Assembly: GCA_045612485.1 (NCBI GenBank)
Contig: JAZKZE010000179.1
Coordinates: forward strand, 1-26,624
Direction: 5' to 3'
DNA: 26,624 bases
From: RGIG5327 sp045612485
GTDB taxonomy: Bacteria > Verrucomicrobiota > Lentisphaeria > Victivallales > UBA1829
Shown piece after piece: positions 6,892 to 15,094 of this stretch (within the stretch, counting starts at the first letter, position 1; each line of letters opens with the position of its first letter). The notes below the pieces were generated by a model. It worked only from the letters and a program-made list of their open reading frames with translations, did not search any database and was not told the origin of the DNA. A program made the translations under genes and the position numbers.

Positions 6892-7917
6892 TCATCTCTG
6901 CTGCTCAAAAAAAGGATGATAAGGATTCTGCTGGTAAGCAGTATTCATGCAATATCCTGTCTGGGCATCGCAGACAGCACAACAGGAAGGCATATTTTTC
7001 ATTGTCAGCATGGCTTTACGGAATTTTTTCGCCTGCGGAGAAGAATAGATCTCAAAAACCGTATTCTCTTTTGCGTTCCCCATGATCAAAGGTTTGCAAT
7101 CCGGCGAATCCATATTGGCGGAACAGCAGAATGTCACCCTTCCGGCGTAATCCACATAATAATGGAGCATAGGTACATAACAGGGAACATCCCTTCTGAC
7201 CTTCTTTCCGGCACATCCGGCAAAATTGTGACCGGTAAGACAAAAATCCGAGACTCTTACAATAAGAAGCAAATTTTCTTTCCGGGTCTGCCATATTTCC
7301 ATAACCGGGTCAAAAGTAAATTCACAACCGGAAAGGCGTTTTTCAAATGCCGCAAATTTCTGTTTACGTTCACATTCTGACAAATGGAACTCATTGCTGT
7401 TCAAGTGGAGCGTGACCATCATGTGATCCACTCCGGACTCTGCAAGCATATCCAGAATATCCTGATTGAGAAAATCCCCGTTGGAATTGATCAGAAGGCG
7501 CGCCCCGGGACAATACAGCTTCAACATTTTTATCCTTTTCTGAAGCAGCGGAATATCTGCAAGAGGCTCATTGAAGCCGTTGAACTCAATAAATGCGTTA
7601 TAAGAGATCTCTGCAAGTTCTTTCAAACACTTCTCATAAAGCTCCTCCGGCATGGGGGAATGTTCTTTCCGGCAGGGCAATTTATGATTAGCACAATATA
7701 CGCAACTTCTGTTGCAGTAGCGGTCGATTTCCAGATGAACGATCTTTACATAACGGGAAAAAAGTTCCCCCGGATCGTTTTCCCCCTCCATAACCCCGGG
7801 ATGATCAGCCCATTTTTTATATTTTGCGATCCCTTTGCGGCGGATCAGACTGCAGTGTAGCTGACGCAGCCGGAGCCGGATAAATGAAGGAATGAGATCT
7901 TTCCAATTCTGATACAT
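6892..7917 (-). CDS. Radical SAM/SPASM protein of a glycan cluster
   Basis: A 341-residue protein. The radical SAM cluster motif C68-x3-C72-x2-C75 (DRYCNRSCVYCANH) binds the 4Fe-4S cluster that cleaves S-adenosylmethionine. The C-terminal part has the cysteine pattern of a SPASM domain: CYVPMLHYYVDYAGRVTFCC, later a cysteine in the MDSPDC region, then CCAVCDAQTGYC, likely binding one or two auxiliary clusters. The start at 7917 (MYQNWKD) is preferred over one 180 bp upstream, because the upstream one overlaps the preceding GT9 gene and the extra residues look non-conserved. It is the last gene of the glycosyltransferase operon, which suggests sugar or glycan modification. SPASM proteins also mature peptides, so the substrate is unknown. 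Confidence 0.85.
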   Translation of the reverse strand: MYQNWKDLIPSFIRLRLRQLHCSLIRRKGIAKYKKWADHPGVMEGENDPGELFSRYVKIVHLEIDRYCNRSCVYCANHKLPCRKEHSPMPEELYEKCLKELAEISYNAFIEFNGFNEPLADIPLLQKRIKMLKLYCPGARLLINSNGDFLNQDILDMLAESGVDHMMVTLHLNSNEFHLSECERKQKFAAFEKRLSGCEFTFDPVMEIWQTRKENLLLIVRVSDFCLTGHNFAGCAGKKVRRDVPCYVPMLHYYVDYAGRVTFCCSANMDSPDCKPLIMGNAKENTVFEIYSSPQAKKFRKAMLTMKNMPSCCAVCDAQTGYCMNTAYQQNPYHPFFEQQR

Positions 7918-8053
7918 ATCTATAGCTTTCCGGTTCAAAATGATTAAATATACTTGCGGGAACCCATTCCCTGCCCCGCACTGTCCCCGTAATATACCAT
8001 TGCTTATCTGTTTTTCAAGCGAAATATATTTCCCACCGTCAAAAACTTGCCTG

Positions 8054-9223
8054 TTATTGCTTCCCCCCAACCTCAAGATCCTGCCTGATCCTATCATAAA
8101 CCATTGAAACAGTAAGCTGTTTCAGGCAGAAGTAAGGAATCTCTCCTTTATCACAGTTTTCCAGACAGCGTCTGCATGATGTTTCCGCATGGATAAATAT
8201 GGCACGCATATACAATGGATTCGGGCCGTACGCCCCCAGATGCCAGTTTCCGCCGGTACAGTAAGTTTTTGTATTTACGAGAGGCGCAATATGATAAGGG
8301 CCGGTATCATTGGTAATAAGGAATCGGGCATTTTCAATGATGGAAAAAAGTTCTTCAAGGGAAGTCCTGCCGCAAAGATCAATGATTTTTTCTTTATTGC
8401 AACTTAATTGCAGAACTTTCTCAATGACCGGTATATCTTTTTTACTGCCAATAAAAACAGGCGTCAGACCGGGATGATCTGTCAGAATCTGATCTGTCAG
8501 CAAAGCAAAATTTTCAGGCTGCCACTGACGGATGGCAGAAGAGGAGCCAGGCGCAACAAGAAAATAGGGAAACTCCAATCCGGGAAATGATGGAAACGGC
8601 TTCAAACAATCTATATTCCCCAACCTGACAACAAATTCTTTTTTCATCGCGCAACGGGCAAGGGCTATCTCATTGTGCAGTAAGGTACTGTTTACATCAT
8701 AAAACACGATTTCCGTATATTTTCCATTGAAAAATTTTGTTCTGTATTTTCCGATGTTTGCGGGTACCTGCCAACCATTCATCGTTTCCAGAGCATATCT
8801 TTCCCGGCTTTCCGGCAGAAGTGCCATATAATCATGCTCCCCGGAACGCCCCAGTGCATGAAAAAGAATAACCTTTTCCGCAGAATATTTTGTGATAAGC
8901 CGGTAACTTTTCATCCGCCGCAGAAAACCGGAAAACGCATTGGATGGTAAAGAAACAATATGATCGGAAAAGGAAAATTTTTTACAGAAATCCACCATGG
9001 CAGAGGAAACAACGGTGGTCACAGTCTTATTTTCTGAATGAACAAGTGCGGCGATCTGTTCAAATACCGGCAGGGAAATCAGAAAATCCCCCAGATTATC
9101 ATTACGGATCAGCAAAACTCCTGTTTTGACTTTTCTGAAATGAAATGTCAAAATCTTCATTATATAATACTTCACAGATTGAAACAGATAAAAAAGAATA
9201 TCAGAAAAAATATCGTTGCGCAT
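8054..9223 (-). CDS. Glycosyltransferase family 9 (heptosyltransferase-like)
   Basis: About 389 residues. The GT9 N-terminus is VLLIRNDNLGDFLISLPVFEQI. The nucleotide-sugar side shows APGSSSAIRQWQPENF and the hallmark ITNDTGPYHIAPLVNTKTYC. A cysteine-rich tail CRRCLENC...YFC is common in this family. GT9 enzymes transfer heptose or related sugars to LPS core on the cytoplasmic face of the inner membrane. The ATG at 9223 lies 2 bp after the stop of the preceding GT2 gene and would allow coupling, but has no clear ribosome site. An internal ATG at 9160 (MKILTFHFRKVKTG) is equally plausible and closer to where homology should start. Donor and acceptor are not predictable. Confidence 0.88.
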   Translation of the reverse strand: MRNDIFSDILFYLFQSVKYYIMKILTFHFRKVKTGVLLIRNDNLGDFLISLPVFEQIAALVHSENKTVTTVVSSAMVDFCKKFSFSDHIVSLPSNAFSGFLRRMKSYRLITKYSAEKVILFHALGRSGEHDYMALLPESRERYALETMNGWQVPANIGKYRTKFFNGKYTEIVFYDVNSTLLHNEIALARCAMKKEFVVRLGNIDCLKPFPSFPGLEFPYFLVAPGSSSAIRQWQPENFALLTDQILTDHPGLTPVFIGSKKDIPVIEKVLQLSCNKEKIIDLCGRTSLEELFSIIENARFLITNDTGPYHIAPLVNTKTYCTGGNWHLGAYGPNPLYMRAIFIHAETSCRRCLENCDKGEIPYFCLKQLTVSMVYDRIRQDLEVGGKQ

Positions 9224-9225
9224 TT

Positions 9226-10134
9226 TTATTTTGTATTTATTGTTTTTCTGAACTTTTTCAGGGGGAAATATACCTTCAAAAGTGTAAAGACGACCCGCAA
9301 ATGCGTTTGGAAATTATCAAAACGCAGAAGAGAGATATTGACAAGACTTTTCCCTGCTTCACTCAATAAAGCATGGAAAAAGGTTTTTGTAAATGCGTTG
9401 CGCTGATCCAGGATCTCACTGATAAAACGCATGGCGATCAAATGGGAATCCGGCAGTGACGTTTTTTTCCGGTCTTCCACATCGTGATAATAGATACTTT
9501 CCGGAACAAAGGCAAGTGACCAATTGTTATATGTCATACGGTTGAAAAGTTCATTATCTTCATAATATGCCGGATAAAAAAGCGGACAGAAAGAGCCGCA
9601 CTCTTTTATTGCGGCAACAGGCATAAACAATGCTGAAGCACAGATAAAATCTGTCTTGTAAAATTTCTTCAAAATATTTTTATCATATAGATCCGTTACA
9701 AAATTCCTGAACTCATGTCCGGCAAGATTGGAACAGGAGTTTTTGGCAAATCCCAGATCAAGTTTTCCGGCAAAAGTTTTCGGAAGAGGAGATAAAAGCA
9801 GTTTTTCCTGACTGCTTTCTGCCGCATCCCGTAATTTTTCTATGGTATCTTTTTCGATATAAGTATCCATATTCAAAAGGAAAAGATAATCTGCCCCGTG
9901 TTCCATTGCATAGGCGATCCCTGCATTGTTTCCTGCGGCAAATCCCAGATTATGTTTTTGCGGAAGAAAATGGATCTTTCCCTCATATTCTTTGAGAAGC
10001 ATGACAGAATCATCCTTTGAAGCATTTTCCACCACAACAACTTCCACAGCAATACTTGAAGTCAATACCGAATCAAGGCACTTTTTTATATATTTACCGC
10101 TGTTGAAAGAAAGGATGATGACAAAAATCTTCAT
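9226..10134 (-). CDS. Glycosyltransferase family 2
   Basis: A 302-residue inverting GT-A glycosyltransferase. The N-terminus IFVIILSFNSGKYIKKCLDSVL, then VVVVENASKDDS and HNLGFAAGNNAGIAYA, are typical of the rhamnosyltransferase-like branch of GT2. The metal-binding site is the variant NMDT (88-91) rather than DxD. No membrane segment is obvious, so it likely acts at the cytoplasmic face on a lipid-linked acceptor. It overlaps the preceding gene by 4 bp (ATGA), which points to translational coupling. Confidence 0.9.
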   Translation of the reverse strand: MKIFVIILSFNSGKYIKKCLDSVLTSSIAVEVVVVENASKDDSVMLLKEYEGKIHFLPQKHNLGFAAGNNAGIAYAMEHGADYLFLLNMDTYIEKDTIEKLRDAAESSQEKLLLSPLPKTFAGKLDLGFAKNSCSNLAGHEFRNFVTDLYDKNILKKFYKTDFICASALFMPVAAIKECGSFCPLFYPAYYEDNELFNRMTYNNWSLAFVPESIYYHDVEDRKKTSLPDSHLIAMRFISEILDQRNAFTKTFFHALLSEAGKSLVNISLLRFDNFQTHLRVVFTLLKVYFPLKKFRKTINTK

Positions 10135-11753
10135 TTTCCAAGTACCTTTTTGACCCTCTTTTTCAGTTGACGGTACTGTTCTCTCATCTTCAATGCCTTT
10201 CGGTATAAAGAAAGGATGTGACGGTTCCCCACGATTCGCAAATAGATCCAGAGAAGGATCACATGAAATTTTCTTCTTTCACACATCAATTCCCAGCCGT
10301 TTGCAGTAAGAAAACAGAATGCCTCATTCATAATTTTCAGATTTTCAGTATTTTTGGATATGGCAACCATATTATTGCCCGCTTCTTTGCCGTATTCCGG
10401 CAAGGAACCGTAAAATTCGCTTCTGCCTTCCGGGTTGGGTGGTATAAGTGTGGGAATCCCGATTTTTTGCAGCTGATACGAAAAAGACATATCTTCCGCC
10501 GCACGTTTCAAAGAACTGACCTCCACAGGAGCCTTGAAAAGTTCCTCCAGATATTCTCTTTTGAAAAACCAGGCGTGTCCGGCAAAGTCCACTTCCACTG
10601 TCTTATGCAAATGAGCATCCTCCGGCCAGCCGATCCGGTAGTATTTCCCAATCGGGTAACTTTCTGTGTCTCTTGCAACAATTCCCAATGCCCCATACAA
10701 AGCAGTTTTTTTCATCATTTCAGCATGACAATTTTCCAGAAAACGTCTGCCGGGAACAGCATCATCATCAAATACACAAACATAAGGTGAAGAGGCAAAA
10801 TCTCTTGCAAAACGGAATCTTTCCCATACTCCGCAATTTTCCTTTCTGATTGCTATTTTATGAAAACGGCTTCTCAAGTGTTCCGGGATCTCCACAACAG
10901 TACCATCGGCAGTACCATCCTGAATCAGTAAAATCTCTTTGGGTTTCAATGACTGTTTTTCCAGAGCATTCAACTGTTTTTCCAGCATCTCCGGCCGCTT
11001 GTAGAGAGTAAGCACAATACTTACATCCACATTGAAGGCAGGATCATTATGCAATACACAATTTCTTTCCGCATACACCGTTCCGGGGATCATATAGGGA
11101 CGGGTGACCACCTCTCTGTAAAAACCGTCAAGAGAAGAACCGAAATCAATATAACAGTTATCCGGATTATTTTTAAACAACGCCGCAATAACAGGTTCAG
11201 AAAGAGGTCCAGCCGAAACCGCATACAGAAGATTTTTTTCCTTTCCGTAATCTTTTTTGATCTGTTCAATAAGTTCTTCCGCTCCGTTTTCCCAGAATTC
11301 CACACAGCCGTCGGGGATCTCATAGTGTTTGATAATATCTAGATTCCCGATCTTTTTTCCCCTTGCCCGGTAATTGGCAATGAGAATGGTCTTTCTTTTT
11401 ATGGTGGGGAACAATTCTTTGAAAGGAGGATAATTTTTATTCACAAAAATATTGGCAAAGGTAAAATTTTCCGACGGGATGTGACTTCTGTACCAGTAAT
11501 AGGACTCCCTGTCACAGCAGGGACAGGAGATACCGTACCAGACTTTCGGATCAACAAGTAACAAACTGTCAAGCAGAGCTTTTCCCAGAGATGTCAGTTC
11601 CGGCGGAGAACTCCAGCCTTCCTGTGCAGAAACAGAACGCCCGGACATAAGCATACATTCCCCGTCCCCAAGCCGCATAAGAGTAAAATTTTCCCCGGCA
11701 TTGATCTTATCACGGAAAAATATAAAATCCTCTGTCAGATATTTCTGTTTCAT
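10131..11753 (-). CDS. Two-domain glycosyltransferase: GT-D-like plus GT2
   Basis: A 540-residue protein with two predicted catalytic domains. Residues 1 to about 235 resemble the GT-D fold (DUF1792): the metal-binding DxE is seen in MRLGDGECM (D30-G31-E32), and the family-like YIDFGSSLDGF comes at about 202-212. From about 243 to 440 is a GT2 domain: VDVSIVLTLYKRPEMLEKQL, LLIQDGTADGT, the DxD-type site VFDDDAVPG (328-336) and the likely catalytic AAEDMSFSYQL (419-429). It should add two sugars in sequence to a growing glycan. It overlaps both the upstream wecB-like gene and the downstream GT2 gene by 4 bp. The GT-D assignment rests on motif and context, not on a search. Confidence 0.82.
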   Translation of the reverse strand: MKQKYLTEDFIFFRDKINAGENFTLMRLGDGECMLMSGRSVSAQEGWSSPPELTSLGKALLDSLLLVDPKVWYGISCPCCDRESYYWYRSHIPSENFTFANIFVNKNYPPFKELFPTIKRKTILIANYRARGKKIGNLDIIKHYEIPDGCVEFWENGAEELIEQIKKDYGKEKNLLYAVSAGPLSEPVIAALFKNNPDNCYIDFGSSLDGFYREVVTRPYMIPGTVYAERNCVLHNDPAFNVDVSIVLTLYKRPEMLEKQLNALEKQSLKPKEILLIQDGTADGTVVEIPEHLRSRFHKIAIRKENCGVWERFRFARDFASSPYVCVFDDDAVPGRRFLENCHAEMMKKTALYGALGIVARDTESYPIGKYYRIGWPEDAHLHKTVEVDFAGHAWFFKREYLEELFKAPVEVSSLKRAAEDMSFSYQLQKIGIPTLIPPNPEGRSEFYGSLPEYGKEAGNNMVAISKNTENLKIMNEAFCFLTANGWELMCERRKFHVILLWIYLRIVGNRHILSLYRKALKMREQYRQLKKRVKKVLGK

Positions 11754-12892
11754 TTCTGCTCCAATGTATAAAAATCTATCAATTTTTTCACAATTCTTTC
11801 CGCTGCCTTACCGTCACCGTAAGGATTCTCCCTTACGATTTTTTCTCCGCTGCCATCTAAAAATTTTCCGGCAAGAAGACAGATCTTCCCGCAATCAGCA
11901 CCGGCAAGGAAAGCACACCCTTTTTCAATTCCTTCCTGCCGTTCCGTTTTCTCCCGCAAAACGATTACAGGCGTACCGAATGCGGGAGCTTCCTCCTGTA
12001 TTCCGCCGCTGTCCGTAAGGATGAGAACAGATTTTTTCATAAGAAAACACAAAACAGGATAATCCAGTGGCGGCAGAAGAAAAATATTGGAAAAGAAGGA
12101 TAATTTCCCGGTCACTTTTTCCTTTACTGCCGGATTGGGATGCACCGGAAGAATAAACACATGTTCCGGATATTTTTCTGCTAACCGGATGACCGCCTTC
12201 AAAATATTTTCCAATCTTTCCCCGTGATTTTCTCTCCGGTGAACGGTAACAAGTACCATTTTCTTCTCTCCGGAGATCCCGTGATCTTTTTGCAGACTCC
12301 TTTCCGCTTCTGCATATTTTTCCGGTGAAAGAGAATAAAGGGCATCAATGACAGTATTGCCTGTTACAACAATATTTTCCCTGATAATATTTTCCCGCAG
12401 CAAATTTTTTTCCGCTTCAGAAGTGGAAGCAAAATGAAGTACGGCAATCCGGGTAAGCATCTGCCGCAATCCCTCCTCCGGCCAGGGTTCCGCAAGAGAA
12501 GAAGAACGCAAACCCGCCTCCACATGAAATACCGGTATTTTTCCATAGAATCCAGCCAATGCGCCGCAGAAAGCACTCATGGTATCGCCCTGAACGATGA
12601 TCCCGTCAAAGTTTTCTTCCGCAAGCAGAGAAGAAAATTTTTCCAGTAATCTTGCCTGCAACCCGGGTAAAGTCTGGGAGCAGGTCATCACATCCAGATC
12701 ATAATCCGATCTCAAATCAAAAAAGGAAAGGGTCTTTTCCGCCATTTCCCGCTGCTGACCCGTATTGCAGATATAGAGTTCAAACGCAGGAGACTCTTTC
12801 AATTTCCGGCACACGGGAGCCAGTTTGATGGCTTCCGGTCTCGTACCGAATACAACAAGGATCTTTATTTTTTTATGATTTTCTGCACTCAT
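11750..12892 (-). CDS. wecB: UDP-N-acetylglucosamine 2-epimerase (non-hydrolysing)
   Basis: A 380-residue protein, the usual length for WecB/MnaA. It interconverts UDP-GlcNAc and UDP-ManNAc in the cytoplasm. Seen motifs are FGTRPEAIKLAPV (15-27), QGDTMS (101-106), HVEAGLRS (123-130), PWPEE (136-140), TVHRREN (216-222) and DSGGIQEEAPAFGTP (294-308). These hold the residues equivalent to the catalytic Asp, two Glu and His of the E. coli enzyme. After PWPEE most family members have an asparagine before the arginine (NR); here it is GLR. It overlaps its neighbours by ATGA on both sides. The context suggests that ManNAc or its uronic acid derivative is a building block of the glycan, although no UDP-ManNAc dehydrogenase is in the window. 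Confidence 0.93.
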   Translation of the reverse strand: MSAENHKKIKILVVFGTRPEAIKLAPVCRKLKESPAFELYICNTGQQREMAEKTLSFFDLRSDYDLDVMTCSQTLPGLQARLLEKFSSLLAEENFDGIIVQGDTMSAFCGALAGFYGKIPVFHVEAGLRSSSLAEPWPEEGLRQMLTRIAVLHFASTSEAEKNLLRENIIRENIVVTGNTVIDALYSLSPEKYAEAERSLQKDHGISGEKKMVLVTVHRRENHGERLENILKAVIRLAEKYPEHVFILPVHPNPAVKEKVTGKLSFFSNIFLLPPLDYPVLCFLMKKSVLILTDSGGIQEEAPAFGTPVIVLREKTERQEGIEKGCAFLAGADCGKICLLAGKFLDGSGEKIVRENPYGDGKAAERIVKKLIDFYTLEQK

Positions 12893-14982
12893 CTCTTATA
12901 CATCCTTTTCAATGCGATACGGTAAAGGCGGGGGAAGAGAAGGCCGCAGCAGAAGATGAAGGAACGGGAATGGTTCGCCGCTCTCCATGGAGAAATCTTT
13001 TTGCGGTACTCTCCCGCTTTTTCCAGTAACAATGCGCTGTAGGAAGAAAAATCGTCATCCTTTCCGTCAAGGATCAATAAATTATACACCCCCATCATGG
13101 CAAAAAACGCTTTCTCATAGATCAGAGATTCCAATGTGGAATACTTTTCCAGCAATACCGGCAGAAGAAGATCATACGCTTTCACCTGATCCATTTTCGC
13201 CTCCGTAAAACGGCTCCTTGTCACACTTTCATTATGCTGTCTGTAAAAATATAAACTCTCATCCGTTACCGCAAGCAAGCCCGCCCCTGCACACAACTGT
13301 GGAATAAATACGATATCTTCATAAAACATCCCTTCCGGATAACGCCCTGTCTTACGCAGGAAATCCATACGGAAAAGTTTATTGCAGGAAAATGCCCCGA
13401 ATCCCGGATCCGTAAGAAATCTCTTTGTGGCTTCTTTTCCGTCAATAAGTTCCATTATTCTATCCCTGCCGGAAACAAACTCCTTTTCCACCTGAAGATT
13501 ACATACCGCTATCTGGATATTTTCCATCTCCATCATATCATGCAATCTCATAAACATTTCCGGATGTGCCGCATCATCCCCGTCCACAAAACCAATGAAC
13601 CTTCCCCGGGCGGCCTCAATACCGTGATTGCGTCTTGCCCCCTGTCCTTTACGGTCATCAAAATGGATAAAACGGATCCTCTCATCTTTTGCAGCATGTT
13701 TTTTACAGATCTCCGCTGTGGAATCAGTAGAACCGTCATCCAGCACAATGATCTCCAACTTACGATAGGATTGCTGTTCAAGAGAAATAAGGCACTCATC
13801 CAGATATTTTTCCCCGTTATATACCGAAACAACGATACTTATAAGATCATCCGATACATTTTTCTCTCCATGAAGCTGTCCTGTAAGAGATTCTGCGATC
13901 CTCTCCGGGGAGATATACATGCGTTCATTTCTGCTGCAATTCAGAGTTGGTCCCCCGCAGCAGAAGTGTTCCCCTCTGCCGGGGGCATAAGGACATTTTG
14001 TACGGAAAAAATGGGAATCCTCCCCCAACGCTCCGCAGAATTCCGGATTGGTCTGACAGAAAAAGGAAAAAACTTTCACCCCGAATGCCGCCGCAAGATG
14101 AATGACGCCCGAATCGTTGCCGATCACAGCATCGCAATGGGGCAATAAGGAAATCGTATCGGAAAGTTCATCACACAAGATCACCGCATCTTTTATCCCG
14201 TCTGCCGCTTTCAAACATAACTCTTTTTCATTGCCCGCTCCTGAAAAAATGATCCTGTACCCTTTTTCCGCAAGCAGTCCGCCAAGTTTACGGAAATGGT
14301 CTGTATGCCATCTTTTTGCCTCCCAGCCGGCTCCGGGAACAAGCATAATGAGTTTTTCATCCTCTTTCAAAGATAATTTCTGTAAGATCGCCTCTTTCCC
14401 GTACCGGGGACAGGGCGGAACAAGTTTCAATTCGGAAGACTCCTCCAAAGAAAAAAACTGCATCACGATAGACCGGGGACGGTAGGCAAGATGCACTCCG
14501 GGGATCAGGGATTGTTTTGCACAGAATGAATAGAATGGATAAAACTCGTCTGCAATATCCAATCCCACAGAATATGCCCCCGACCGCAAGGCAAACAAGG
14601 CAGAATACCGGTTGCATACAAGGTCGATGATAAGATCCGGCTTCACCTCTTTACGGATCTTCCTGCTTTCTGCAAAAATCCCGGAAAAGGAAACATTTTC
14701 CCTCATTCTGTCACTGACCACCGACCGGATCACCTTCTGGTTTTCCTCCGGAATAAGTCCATGACACAATTCACGGATAAAAGGACGCCCGCCAATATAC
14801 AATTCAGCATCCGGATAGGCTTTTTTCAGAAGAGAAATGGTCTGGACTGCCCAGAAGGTATCTCCCAGATAACCGGAAGCAAGAATAAAGATACGTTTGG
14901 GTTCACGCACTTTTTTTCTCTTATGAAAAAGACTGACCAGCATTGCAAAGCAGATCAGCAGAAATTTCATACACTGTTTCAT
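12889..14982 (-). CDS. Fused GT9-GT2 glycosyltransferase
   Basis: A 697-residue protein. Residues 5-19 form a hydrophobic segment that may anchor it to the inner membrane. Residues about 30-370 are a GT9 heptosyltransferase-like domain: IFILASGYLGDTFWAVQTI, LVPGAGWEAKRWHTDHF and IGNDSGVIHLAAAFG (287-301). Residues about 380-600 are a GT2 domain: ISIVVSVYNGEKYLDECL, IIVLDDGSTDST, GARRNHGIEAARG and the metal site VDGDD (466-470). The C-terminal 100 residues are helical and unassigned. It is the first gene of the operon, with GGA before the ATG and a weak promoter at 15026-15053. A frameshift or assembly fusion is unlikely because one frame runs through both domains. Confidence 0.9.
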   Translation of the reverse strand: MKQCMKFLLICFAMLVSLFHKRKKVREPKRIFILASGYLGDTFWAVQTISLLKKAYPDAELYIGGRPFIRELCHGLIPEENQKVIRSVVSDRMRENVSFSGIFAESRKIRKEVKPDLIIDLVCNRYSALFALRSGAYSVGLDIADEFYPFYSFCAKQSLIPGVHLAYRPRSIVMQFFSLEESSELKLVPPCPRYGKEAILQKLSLKEDEKLIMLVPGAGWEAKRWHTDHFRKLGGLLAEKGYRIIFSGAGNEKELCLKAADGIKDAVILCDELSDTISLLPHCDAVIGNDSGVIHLAAAFGVKVFSFFCQTNPEFCGALGEDSHFFRTKCPYAPGRGEHFCCGGPTLNCSRNERMYISPERIAESLTGQLHGEKNVSDDLISIVVSVYNGEKYLDECLISLEQQSYRKLEIIVLDDGSTDSTAEICKKHAAKDERIRFIHFDDRKGQGARRNHGIEAARGRFIGFVDGDDAAHPEMFMRLHDMMEMENIQIAVCNLQVEKEFVSGRDRIMELIDGKEATKRFLTDPGFGAFSCNKLFRMDFLRKTGRYPEGMFYEDIVFIPQLCAGAGLLAVTDESLYFYRQHNESVTRSRFTEAKMDQVKAYDLLLPVLLEKYSTLESLIYEKAFFAMMGVYNLLILDGKDDDFSSYSALLLEKAGEYRKKISPWRAANHSRSFIFCCGLLFPRLYRIALKRMYKR

Positions 14983-15025
14983 AATTTTTCCGGAGTATCC
15001 TTATTTTAAAAATAACTTTCAAAGT

Positions 15026-15053
15026 AAGTTAGCACTTTTTCTGCGATATGCAA
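15026..15053 (-). promoter_or_regulatory. Possible promoter of the glycan operon
   Basis: Minus-strand TTGCAT (15053-15048), 16 bp, TAACTT (15031-15026), about 45 bp before the operon's first ATG at 14982. The -10 box is a poor match. It lies between the gene and the inverted-repeat element. Confidence 0.35.
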
Positions 15054-15094
15054 ATAAAAAGAGGATTTATTTACAGGATTTTCCTGAATAATAT

